Assembly: GCA_944368155.1 (NCBI GenBank)
Contig: CALVWW010000011.1
Location: 1-35,270, forward strand
Reading direction: 5' to 3'
DNA from: an uncultured Clostridia bacterium
Lineage (GTDB): Bacteria; Bacillota; Clostridia; Christensenellales; Borkfalkiaceae
DNA: 35,270 nt
The notes beneath the pieces were generated by a model. That model was not told the DNA's origin and ran no database searches. It was given only the letters and a program-made list of their open reading frames with translations. This document shows, in pieces, positions 6,430 through 14,552 of the stretch. Position numbers and translations under genes: made by a program. Every line of letters begins with the position of its first letter. The first letter of the stretch is position 1.

Positions 6430-9228
6430 ATGAGCAAAATCAAAAGACTTGCTGCTTTTGTTGTATCGGTCTGCATGCTTGGCAGTGTGGGTCTCATGGC
6501 GGCTTGCGGTGGCAACGACGACACGCACACCGAACACCGTGATGAAAACGGCGACGGCCTTTGCGATATCGGCGGCGAACCCTGGACAGACTCTAACCCC
6601 GATACTGAGCCCGATGTAACGACTCTCACCATCAACCGTACCAACGTTTCCCTTGTTGTCGGCGATGCGATGACCCTCGTTGCAACAGCTCCCGAAGATT
6701 CTACGGTAACTTGGTCTTCCAGCAACCCTTCCGTTGTAAGCGTAACTTCTGACGGCAGAGTTACCGCGCTTGCCGACGGTACCGCTACAATTACAGCTAC
6801 CGACGGAACGCTCAGCGATACCTGCACGGTTGTTGCCGGCACATCTTTCACCTACAAAGCGTCGTACAGCGCTGACCCCACTACGTGGAACCCTCACACA
6901 TGGGAAAATAACACCGACTCTATAATTCTCGGGTACATCACGACCGGTTTCTATGATGTTGAACTTGTTTATGACGAGGCCGGCAACGCTGTAGACTACG
7001 AGTGGACGACCGAAATGGCAGCCGCATTCCCCGAAGACGTAACCAGCCAGTATGCCGGCACATACGGCATAAGCTCCGGCGACGAGAGAAAGGCTTGGCG
7101 TATCGAACTTAATGAGGACGCTAAATGGCAGGACGGCACCGCCATAACTGCGGATGATTATGTTTATTCTATGCAGCAGCAGCTTGATCCTCAGATGTTT
7201 AATCGCCGTTCCGACAGCTACACGAGCTCGACTTTCTCTATTTACGGTGCGCGTAACTATCTCTACAGTCTTACCGAAAGCACTTACGAAACTGTAGGCT
7301 CCCAGGGATATGATACCAATGCCGAAGCAATTGCCGCAGGCGAGACGCTTTACATTGATATGTGGAACTTGTGGAACTTGGAAGGCATGGTTGACGCTGC
7401 AGGCAATGAATGCCCTCAGTGGGTTGAGATAACCGATACAACCGAGTATCGCGACCTTGCTACTGAAGCAGGCGAAGACGGTGACTGGATATCTGCTGCA
7501 GATATTTGGGAGGGCAATTCTGCCTTACTCGAAGTTGGCGGAGATTATGAGAGTTGTGTAAGTATCCTCGTTAACAACGACCACCTCGACTATACCTGGG
7601 AATATAATTCCAACGGAAACGGCGGTGTAGGTGTCGTTAAAGTGGACGATTACACTATCGATATTATTCTCAATAACGAGATAAGCGATTTCTATATTAA
7701 GTACAACCTTACCGGCAACTGGCTGGTAAATGAAGAGCTCTATGAGGCCGGAAAAACGACCGTAGGCGATACCGTTCAAACCAACTACTGCACGACGCTT
7801 GCTACAACTGCATCTTACGGTCCCTATGTGCTTTCTTCATATGCTTCCGGACAGTATTTCGTGCTTGAGCGCAACGAAAACTGGTATGGCTACACCGACG
7901 GACAGCATGAAGGCCAGTATACTACGACGGTAATCGACTATACGTATCTCGAATCGGGTACGGCAAAGGAAACATCGCGTGAAATGTTTATGATGGGTGA
8001 CCTCTCAGACTATTCGCTCGACGGTACCGAAATGGCTACGTATGGCAACAGCAGTTATGTTGTATCCGTGCCTGAAAGCTACACCTATCAGTTCTTCCTT
8101 GCAACTGAAGCTTCGCAGGATTATCTGAACTCCGAATCTTCTGAGGGTGAAAACCATGCTGTGCTCGGCCTTACTACTTTCCGCAAGGCTCTCTCTTATG
8201 CGTTTGATCGTGAAGCTTACGTTTCGAGGTTCCAGCCCACAGCAGAACCCGGCTTCGGTATATTGAACTATCTGTATATTTATGACCCCGATACCGGCGC
8301 TGTTTACCGTGAATCTGAACAGGCAATGAGAACTATTCTTCTTGCTCAGGATTTCTATGAGGAGAACGGCGTGTGGTACGACGTACACGGAACTGCTTAC
8401 GGCGACCTTGAAGCCGCATATGATGCGGTTACGGGTTATGACCTTGCTTATGCTGCAGACCTTTTCGAAGAAGCTTATGCAGAAGCTGTTTCCGAAGGTT
8501 ATATAGCTCAGTATGGTGCCGACGTAGTTCTCACTTATAACTCGGTTGGTAATGCTTCCGAAAATACCAATGCTTTCATCGCAATGATGAACCAGTGGTT
8601 TGCTGCAGCTCTCGAAGCGTGCGATGAGCCTACTTTCAACAGTATTACCGTTGAATTCCACGGACACGCTAACGAGTCTTCATACTGGGAGGCGCTCAAG
8701 GCAGGCCGCATGGATATCTCCTTCTCCGCATGGGGCGGCTCTGCAATGGATACATGGGGCATTATATACAGTTGCTATGTAAACCCCGAAAATACCAACA
8801 ACTACGGCTTTGACAGCCTTGCAAAGACTATCGACGTTACTGTTGAATATGATGGTGATGAGTATACCTACAGCCTGTACGATTGGACTATGTGGCTTTA
8901 CAACGGACAGTCAGACGACATGTACGACTCCGATAACCTCTATGAGATTTTCGGCTCGCTCGACGATGCGTCTGCTGAATTCAAGCTTGAAGTATTCTCG
9001 GCTTGCGAACTTGCGCAGCTCCAGAAGTATGCTAACCTGCCTATATTCTACAGCTATGTAACGTCTTTGAGAAGCGCGCAGTACAACAACGGTTCTACGA
9101 CCTATATCAACAATATGATAGGCTACGGCGGAATCCGTCACATCAACTATAACTATAGCGATACGCAGTGGAGTGCTTTCGTTGCTGAACACAACGGCAA
9201 CCTTGAAGATTTCTATACCGCTTCGTAA
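6430..9228 (+). CDS. oppA: Oligopeptide ABC transporter substrate-binding lipoprotein with BIG2 domain, 932 aa
   Basis: Start chosen at 6430, eleven bases after GGAGG; an upstream in-frame start at 6367 lacks a ribosome binding site and would bury the signal peptide. The signal peptide ends in the lipobox LMAAC, so C26 is lipidated. Next comes an HRDENGDGLCD segment (37-47), a calcium-loop-like spacer. Residues 64-136 form a bacterial Ig-like BIG2 domain (VSLVVGDAMTL, WSSSNPSVVSV, GRVTALADGTATITAT). From about 145 on it is a solute-binding protein family 5 protein (WRIELNEDAKWQDGTAITADDYVYSM). At 932 residues it is far longer than typical OppA (about 540-600). It captures peptides outside the membrane for the permease encoded downstream. 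First gene of the opp operon. Confidence 0.93.
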   Translation: MSKIKRLAAFVVSVCMLGSVGLMAACGGNDDTHTEHRDENGDGLCDIGGEPWTDSNPDTEPDVTTLTINRTNVSLVVGDAMTLVATAPEDSTVTWSSSNPSVVSVTSDGRVTALADGTATITATDGTLSDTCTVVAGTSFTYKASYSADPTTWNPHTWENNTDSIILGYITTGFYDVELVYDEAGNAVDYEWTTEMAAAFPEDVTSQYAGTYGISSGDERKAWRIELNEDAKWQDGTAITADDYVYSMQQQLDPQMFNRRSDSYTSSTFSIYGARNYLYSLTESTYETVGSQGYDTNAEAIAAGETLYIDMWNLWNLEGMVDAAGNECPQWVEITDTTEYRDLATEAGEDGDWISAADIWEGNSALLEVGGDYESCVSILVNNDHLDYTWEYNSNGNGGVGVVKVDDYTIDIILNNEISDFYIKYNLTGNWLVNEELYEAGKTTVGDTVQTNYCTTLATTASYGPYVLSSYASGQYFVLERNENWYGYTDGQHEGQYTTTVIDYTYLESGTAKETSREMFMMGDLSDYSLDGTEMATYGNSSYVVSVPESYTYQFFLATEASQDYLNSESSEGENHAVLGLTTFRKALSYAFDREAYVSRFQPTAEPGFGILNYLYIYDPDTGAVYRESEQAMRTILLAQDFYEENGVWYDVHGTAYGDLEAAYDAVTGYDLAYAADLFEEAYAEAVSEGYIAQYGADVVLTYNSVGNASENTNAFIAMMNQWFAAALEACDEPTFNSITVEFHGHANESSYWEALKAGRMDISFSAWGGSAMDTWGIIYSCYVNPENTNNYGFDSLAKTIDVTVEYDGDEYTYSLYDWTMWLYNGQSDDMYDSDNLYEIFGSLDDASAEFKLEVFSACELAQLQKYANLPIFYSYVTSLRSAQYNNGSTTYINNMIGYGGIRHINYNYSDTQWSAFVAEHNGNLEDFYTAS

Positions 9229-9265
9229 GTTGTAAAACAATAAAACAATTAAGGGTGCGTAAAGA

Positions 9266-9296
9266 GTTTGCGGGCCATATGCGCCCGCAAACTTTT
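9266..9296 (+). terminator. Intra-operon terminator/attenuator between oppA and oppB
   Basis: Ten-pair stem GTTTGCGGGC (9266-9275) and GCCCGCAAAC (9283-9292), seven-base loop, then TTTT. Such hairpins commonly make binding protein more abundant than permease and stabilise the upstream message. Confidence 0.75.
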
Positions 9297-9315
9297 CGCA
9301 TTCCGGGTTAATTTT

Positions 9316-10287
9316 ATGGTTAAATATGTAATAAAGAGATTGCTTCTCGCTGCACTCACTTTGTTTGTAATTCTTTCACTGTGTTTTATCCTTATCAAAC
9401 TGCTTCCTTTGCCCCCCGTTAACGGAACGGCAGAGACTGTTGCAATAATTGAAGCGCGCAGAGAGGCAATGGGGTACTACAAGCCCATAATAGAACAGTT
9501 CTTCCTCTTTTGGGGACGTATTTTCACGTCTTTTGATTGGGGAATAGGCGAAACAATGTATCAGACTCAGGACGTTATGTCCATTATCGGTCAAAGATTG
9601 CCCGCTACCATAGGGGTTAATGTTTATTCGCTTGTTTTCAGTGTGCCCATTGGTCTTCTTTTGGGTATTTTTGCCGCCGTTAAAAAGAATAAGTGGCAAG
9701 ACCATATTATATCCGTCGGGGTAATGATTTTCATTTCTGTTCCGTCGTTTATAGTAGGTTTTTTAGTTCAGTATATATTCTGCTATAAACTGCAGTGGTT
9801 TGACCTCAGCGTCAATCGTATAGATTACAGCCTCAATATCTGGTCACAGATATTCTCTCCGTCGATGTTTGTTTCAATGATTCCTGCAATCATGTCGCTG
9901 TCATTTGGCTCGATTGCAGGCTTTACCAGATATACAAGGGCGGAGCTTTCCGAGGTGTTGACAAACGACTACATGCTTCTTGCGCGCACAAAAGGTTTAA
10001 CTCGCCGTCAAGCTACAGTGCGCCACGCGCTCAGAAACGCTATGGTCGTTATATTCCCGATGATACTCGGAAACTTTATAAGCGTTCTTTCTGGTTCGCT
10101 TATCATCGAGGGGCTTTTCAGCATACCGGGAATCGGCTCTCTTTATATCACGTCGATAACTTCGCTCGATTACAACTTCTTTATGACGATATCTGCGTTC
10201 TATACCGCCGTAGGTTTGGTTGCGGGCATAATTATTGACCTGAGTTACGGTTTTATCGACCCGAGAATAAGAATGGGGGTAAAGTAA
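9316..10287 (+). CDS. oppB: Oligopeptide ABC transporter permease, OppB type, 323 aa
   Basis: Starts MVKYVIKRLLLAALTLFVI, the usual first transmembrane helix of OppB/DppB permeases. The BPD_transp_1 domain includes the coupling (EAA-like) region ELSEVLTNDYMLLARTKGLT, followed by LRNAMVVIFP. Six transmembrane helices can be drawn. The length is normal, in contrast with its partner OppC. The first periplasmic segment is rather short. The start at 9316 was chosen because the longer frame from 9268 would run through the hairpin; the Shine-Dalgarno sequence is weak. The stop lies one base before the oppC ATG. Confidence 0.92.
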   Translation: MVKYVIKRLLLAALTLFVILSLCFILIKLLPLPPVNGTAETVAIIEARREAMGYYKPIIEQFFLFWGRIFTSFDWGIGETMYQTQDVMSIIGQRLPATIGVNVYSLVFSVPIGLLLGIFAAVKKNKWQDHIISVGVMIFISVPSFIVGFLVQYIFCYKLQWFDLSVNRIDYSLNIWSQIFSPSMFVSMIPAIMSLSFGSIAGFTRYTRAELSEVLTNDYMLLARTKGLTRRQATVRHALRNAMVVIFPMILGNFISVLSGSLIIEGLFSIPGIGSLYITSITSLDYNFFMTISAFYTAVGLVAGIIIDLSYGFIDPRIRMGVK

Positions 10288-10288
10288 T

Positions 10289-11860
10289 ATGGAAAAAATA
10301 CAGACGTATACAGAAATCCCCGCAGAAAAATTCACTTTTGCCCAGGCTGATAAAAAGCTTGGCGATAAAAAACTTCAAACTAAGCCTGTCAGCTATATGC
10401 GCGATGCCTGGCGCAGATTTGCAAAAAATAAGTCGTCTATCGTTGGCATGGTCATCATCGCCGTCCTTCTGTTGTTTGCTTTAATTGCCCCGATGGTTTC
10501 AAATTACAGCATAGCATATAACGATGGCTACTACCGCAATGTGTTGCCCAAGGTATCGGCACATGCGGACGGCGGTTTTTGGGACGGTACTAAAAGGTAT
10601 GAATCCAACCTTGCCACTTACCAGTATAATTATGCAATAGGATTGGAGAGCGGCAGGCTTGCGGTTAAAGATTTTTACGGCACACAGGTCGTGGCAAGCA
10701 GCAGTGGTTCGTCAGTGCTGTATTCTTACAGATTTGATACCTATAACGCCGTCGGTTATGAATTTGTAACCCTCACGAGTGAACAGCTTAACGCCCTTCA
10801 GGAATATCAGAACGAGACCAATATACAGGTTATATATCCGATGCTCGATACGTCGACCCGCAACCAGGTTATGTACAACACGACAGATGCAAACTATTGG
10901 TACAAGACGGTAATCGACACCGAGAGTCCTAACAACGGACAGGCCGTTTTAGATGAAAACGGCAATTATATTCCGCTGTATCTTACAGGTTCTTCTACTG
11001 TTTACAATCTGTACAACAGTCTTCGCATAGCGGGTGACCCGGGGATAGAGGACCCGACCTCTGAAGACAGTTATCTTTACTACCGCGTCGTACAGGGCGG
11101 ATACAGAGTCCGAGTTCTTTATTACGAATATTACACATACATCAACGGGTTTGAGCCCTGTCATATATTTGGCGCCTCGGCATCAGGACAGGACCTCTTC
11201 ACTCTCGTTGCCGCGGGAACGAGGTTTTCGTTGATGCTTGCGGTAGGCGTGGCTGTGGTAAATCTTATCATTGGTGCTATTTACGGTGCCATAGAAGGTT
11301 TCTATGGCGGAAAGTTAGACCTGTTTATGGAGAGAATTGCAGATATTCTGAACGGTGTACCGTTTATGGTCGTGGCGGTTTTGTTCAATATGCATTTGGC
11401 GGCGACAGCCGGCGTTGTCGGCGCACTGCTGTTTGCCTTCGTGCTCACGGGCTGGATAGGAACGGCGGCAACAGTGCGAATGCAGTTTTACAGGTTTAAA
11501 AAGCAGGAATATGTGCTTGCGGCAAAAACTTTGGGCGCAAGGGACAGAAGGCTGATTATGAAGCACATCTTCCCCAATTCGCTCGGTACGATAATAACAA
11601 GCGCCGCGCTCTATATACCAAGCGTCATATTCTCCGAGACGTCGCTTTCTTATCTCGGAGTAATTTCTCTCAACGATACGTCGAACGGCATTATAAGCCT
11701 CGGTACGCTGTTAACAGCCGGGCAGGGAGCTATTTCAACCTATCCTCATATAGTATTGTTCCCCGCGCTTGTCATTGCGCTTCTTATGATTTCGTTCAAT
11801 CTGTTCGGCAATGGTTTGCGCGATGCCTTTAACCCTTCGTTAAGGGGGTCTGACAGCTGA
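10289..11860 (+). CDS. oppC: Oligopeptide ABC transporter permease, OppC type, with large extracytoplasmic insertion, 523 aa
   Basis: Residues 35-72 hold the OppC N-terminal cytoplasmic segment and first helix (SIVGMVIIAVLLLFALIAPMV). In ordinary OppC/DppC a short loop leads to FGTDxxGRD; here that motif, degenerate as FGASASGQD, appears only at about residues 294-302. About 210 extra Tyr- and Asn-rich residues (roughly 75-288) are therefore placed on the outside. The C-terminal BPD_transp_1 domain is intact, with EYVLAAKTLGARDRRLIMKH as the coupling helix region, then four or five helices. Typical OppC is about 300 residues. GGGGGT precedes the ATG. It pairs with OppB to form the pore. Confidence 0.92.
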   Translation: MEKIQTYTEIPAEKFTFAQADKKLGDKKLQTKPVSYMRDAWRRFAKNKSSIVGMVIIAVLLLFALIAPMVSNYSIAYNDGYYRNVLPKVSAHADGGFWDGTKRYESNLATYQYNYAIGLESGRLAVKDFYGTQVVASSSGSSVLYSYRFDTYNAVGYEFVTLTSEQLNALQEYQNETNIQVIYPMLDTSTRNQVMYNTTDANYWYKTVIDTESPNNGQAVLDENGNYIPLYLTGSSTVYNLYNSLRIAGDPGIEDPTSEDSYLYYRVVQGGYRVRVLYYEYYTYINGFEPCHIFGASASGQDLFTLVAAGTRFSLMLAVGVAVVNLIIGAIYGAIEGFYGGKLDLFMERIADILNGVPFMVVAVLFNMHLAATAGVVGALLFAFVLTGWIGTAATVRMQFYRFKKQEYVLAAKTLGARDRRLIMKHIFPNSLGTIITSAALYIPSVIFSETSLSYLGVISLNDTSNGIISLGTLLTAGQGAISTYPHIVLFPALVIALLMISFNLFGNGLRDAFNPSLRGSDS

Positions 11861-11862
11861 TT

Positions 11863-14547
11863 ATGGAAAATAAAGAAGTAAAACTTTCTGTTCGCAACCT
11901 CGTAATATCATTTAAAACTGCGGCCGGTAACGTACAGGCAGTGCGCGACATCAGTTTTGACCTGTTCAAGGGTGAAACTCTTGCCATAGTCGGTGAATCG
12001 GGCTCGGGCAAGTCGGTTACAACGCGTGCTATTCTCGGAATACTCGCAAATAACGCCATTAAAGAAGGTGGCGAGATTATTTACGACGGACAGGATTTGA
12101 TGAAGATTTCCGAGGAAGGATTCCACAAAATCCGCGGCGATAAAATCGCCATGATTTTCCAGGACCCTCTCTCCAGCCTCAACCCCATCATGCGCATAGG
12201 CAGGCAGATGACCGAGGCCATGCTCATTAAAGGCAAGCTTTCGCGCAAGGAGTCGCGCAAAGATTTCAATACTACGCTCAGCCGCATCAATTATTTTATG
12301 GATTTGGCGACGGGAGCGGAAAATAATCAGTCTCTCAAATCTGAAAATCAGCTTAAGTGCAAAAATTTTGACAGGTTCGAATACAAACACCTTGAGCTTG
12401 AGAATGCTTATAACCGTGCGAGAGAGGCGGCCGAAGATGCGCTTTCGGATACCGAAGAATTGCTTTTTGAAATAGAAAAGCATGCCGTTTCCGATATTTA
12501 TGCAGAAACAGCAGAAATAATTAAACTCGCTGAAAAAAGCGTCGAGCGTTATATGGTTTACGCTCGTGCCGAAGAGCTCCAAAAGGCGTTGGTAAGGCTT
12601 AAAGAACTTACAAAGCGCACGCCTAAGCAGTATTGCGGCGAATTAATCCGCACATATGTCATTAAAAACAAGAAGAGCAAGACTACTGAACAAGATTATA
12701 GAGAGGTGAGTGCACAGCTTGAGATAGTAAAAAACATACTCGAAGAAGCTCTTGCTTACACAAAGCCTAACTTTTTCGCTTTGGGTTATTATCTCACATT
12801 TTCCTCCGAAACATTGCCTGATATGAAAGTGGAGGAACTCAATAAGTATCTCCGCAAATATCTTGATGAGCATTTCATGTTCGATTTTATCGCGACAGCA
12901 CAAAAGGCTTTGGAATATTCGCGCAGACAATCGATTGAAAACAAAAAGAATGCTGTTAAGATTATTGACGACAATATGCACGTGTTCGAAAAACAGGAAC
13001 TCGATAAAGCGGAAGTTGTCGGTGCGGCGAAGAGTATCGTAAGTGCGGTGGAAAATTCTATCGACAGGCTTGAAATCGTAAAAGATAACACTGCATACAC
13101 ATTCGGTACTAGTCTAAAGTCTGCAATAAATCTTTATTTTGACGGCATAAAGCGCAATGCGAAGGAAGAAAGGCGCTATGCGCGTCAAAAAGCCGGCTAC
13201 GACAGACGTGTTGAAAGGGGTAAAACTCCTGACTGGCAGGTCGCAGATAAAAACCTTGTAGACCTTGAGGCCGCTGTGGCCGATATACGCACGCTTATAA
13301 ACAGGGTTCGCGATAGTTATGCCGCAGATGTAGAGCTCGGGATGAATATCGATTTTACAGCCAAAACAGTGGCAGTAATTGATTATCTTAAAGATAAGGC
13401 GTCGAATGTGGCGTTTAAACTGACGCGTCAAGTCGCAAAAACCCGTGCGCTTAAACTGCTCGAAGAGGTAGGCATACCCGTACCTAAGAAACGTTACAGA
13501 CAATATCCTTTTGAATTTTCAGGAGGCATGCGTCAGCGTATCGTTATCGCTATTGCGCTTTCTGAAAATCCGGATATACTTATCTGTGACGAACCTACGA
13601 CCGCGCTTGACGTTACCATACAGGCTCAGATTCTTGAACTCATCAATAAAGTAAAGCGCGAAAGAAAACTCTCTGTAATATTCATAACGCATGACCTGGG
13701 AGTAGTTGCCAATATGGCGGACAGAATAGCTGTTATGTATGCAGGTAAAATCGTTGAAATAGGTACGGCGGAAGATATCTTCTATGACCCCCGTCATCCC
13801 TATACGTGGGCGCTTCTTTCGTCTATGCCCGACCTTGATACTAAGGAGAAACTGGAGGCAATTCCAGGAACTCCTCCCAATATGATATATCCTCCCAAAG
13901 GCGATGCATTTGCAGAGCGTAACAAGTATGCCATGCAGATAGATTTTGAACAGCAACCGCCCATGTTCAAGATTACCGACACGCATTATGCGGCCACTTG
14001 GCTGTTGCATCCCAACGCGCCGAAGATAGAGCCGCCCAAGTCGGTTACAGACAGAATAGCAAGAATGAAGGCGCGTGTTAAAAAAGTCGGTTTCGCACAG
14101 TCTGTGCAGTCGGAAAATCTTGAAGAGCCTACGGAAGAGAGACGAGCCGAGCATTTAGAGCAAGAATCTGCCGAAAATACGGGAACGATGTCTGAGACTG
14201 TTTTTGGCGGGCATGAAACCCCTGGAGGACAGGCGATGACTGAAGGAGAGGCAGATGCCGAAGATGTTGAAAAGCTTGCGGAGGAGACAGAGGCGGCGGT
14301 TGAAGAGGGAATTTCAGAAGCTGGCGACAACCTGATTGTTAAAACTGAGGCTACTATCGTTCATGCCGACCCTCTTATGGGCAGCAAAGAAGAGCCTGCA
14401 GTGGATGCCGTTGAGGAACAGCTCAATGAAAAAACAGCTGAGGCCGAAGATTTAAGCGGCAGGCAAAAGCTTATAGAAACTATAAAAAAATCGTTTAAGC
14501 GTAAAGTCAACAACAAAGCCGACAAGGATAGAAAAAATAAGAGGTGA
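11863..14547 (+). CDS. oppD: Oligopeptide ABC transporter ATPase, OppD type, with about 390-residue insertion, 894 aa
   Basis: Walker A GESGSGKS (44-51), Q-loop IFQDPLSSLNP (98-108), signature FSGGM (552-556), Walker B ILICDEP (572-578), switch His H610 and the OppD C-terminal segment from about 640 (RHPYTWALLSSMPDL). Between LIKGKLSRKESRKD (about 121-134) and the rejoining TRALKLLEEVGIPVPKK (527-543) lies about 390 residues of charged, mostly helical sequence; normal OppD has only a few residues there. The insertion falls in the helical subdomain that contacts the permease. The usual Cys motif of the C-terminal oligopeptide domain (GC-F-RC-C) is replaced by GDAFAERN without Cys. An acidic tail follows (about 745-875). 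ATP-binding residues look intact. Confidence 0.92.
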   Translation: MENKEVKLSVRNLVISFKTAAGNVQAVRDISFDLFKGETLAIVGESGSGKSVTTRAILGILANNAIKEGGEIIYDGQDLMKISEEGFHKIRGDKIAMIFQDPLSSLNPIMRIGRQMTEAMLIKGKLSRKESRKDFNTTLSRINYFMDLATGAENNQSLKSENQLKCKNFDRFEYKHLELENAYNRAREAAEDALSDTEELLFEIEKHAVSDIYAETAEIIKLAEKSVERYMVYARAEELQKALVRLKELTKRTPKQYCGELIRTYVIKNKKSKTTEQDYREVSAQLEIVKNILEEALAYTKPNFFALGYYLTFSSETLPDMKVEELNKYLRKYLDEHFMFDFIATAQKALEYSRRQSIENKKNAVKIIDDNMHVFEKQELDKAEVVGAAKSIVSAVENSIDRLEIVKDNTAYTFGTSLKSAINLYFDGIKRNAKEERRYARQKAGYDRRVERGKTPDWQVADKNLVDLEAAVADIRTLINRVRDSYAADVELGMNIDFTAKTVAVIDYLKDKASNVAFKLTRQVAKTRALKLLEEVGIPVPKKRYRQYPFEFSGGMRQRIVIAIALSENPDILICDEPTTALDVTIQAQILELINKVKRERKLSVIFITHDLGVVANMADRIAVMYAGKIVEIGTAEDIFYDPRHPYTWALLSSMPDLDTKEKLEAIPGTPPNMIYPPKGDAFAERNKYAMQIDFEQQPPMFKITDTHYAATWLLHPNAPKIEPPKSVTDRIARMKARVKKVGFAQSVQSENLEEPTEERRAEHLEQESAENTGTMSETVFGGHETPGGQAMTEGEADAEDVEKLAEETEAAVEEGISEAGDNLIVKTEATIVHADPLMGSKEEPAVDAVEEQLNEKTAEAEDLSGRQKLIETIKKSFKRKVNNKADKDRKNKR

Positions 14548-14552
14548 GCAAG

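Noticed and set aside
8005-8667. 220-codon minus-strand ORF opposite oppA
   Set aside because: Long only because of codon bias on the coding strand; no start site or family features, and oppA is clearly real.
13519-14154. 211-codon minus-strand ORF opposite oppD
   Set aside because: Antisense shadow of the conserved OppD ATPase region.
14544-14552. GTG start for oppF overlapping the oppD stop
   Set aside because: The AGGTG sequence that would serve as ribosome binding site overlaps this GTG; ATG at 14553 has the right spacing.
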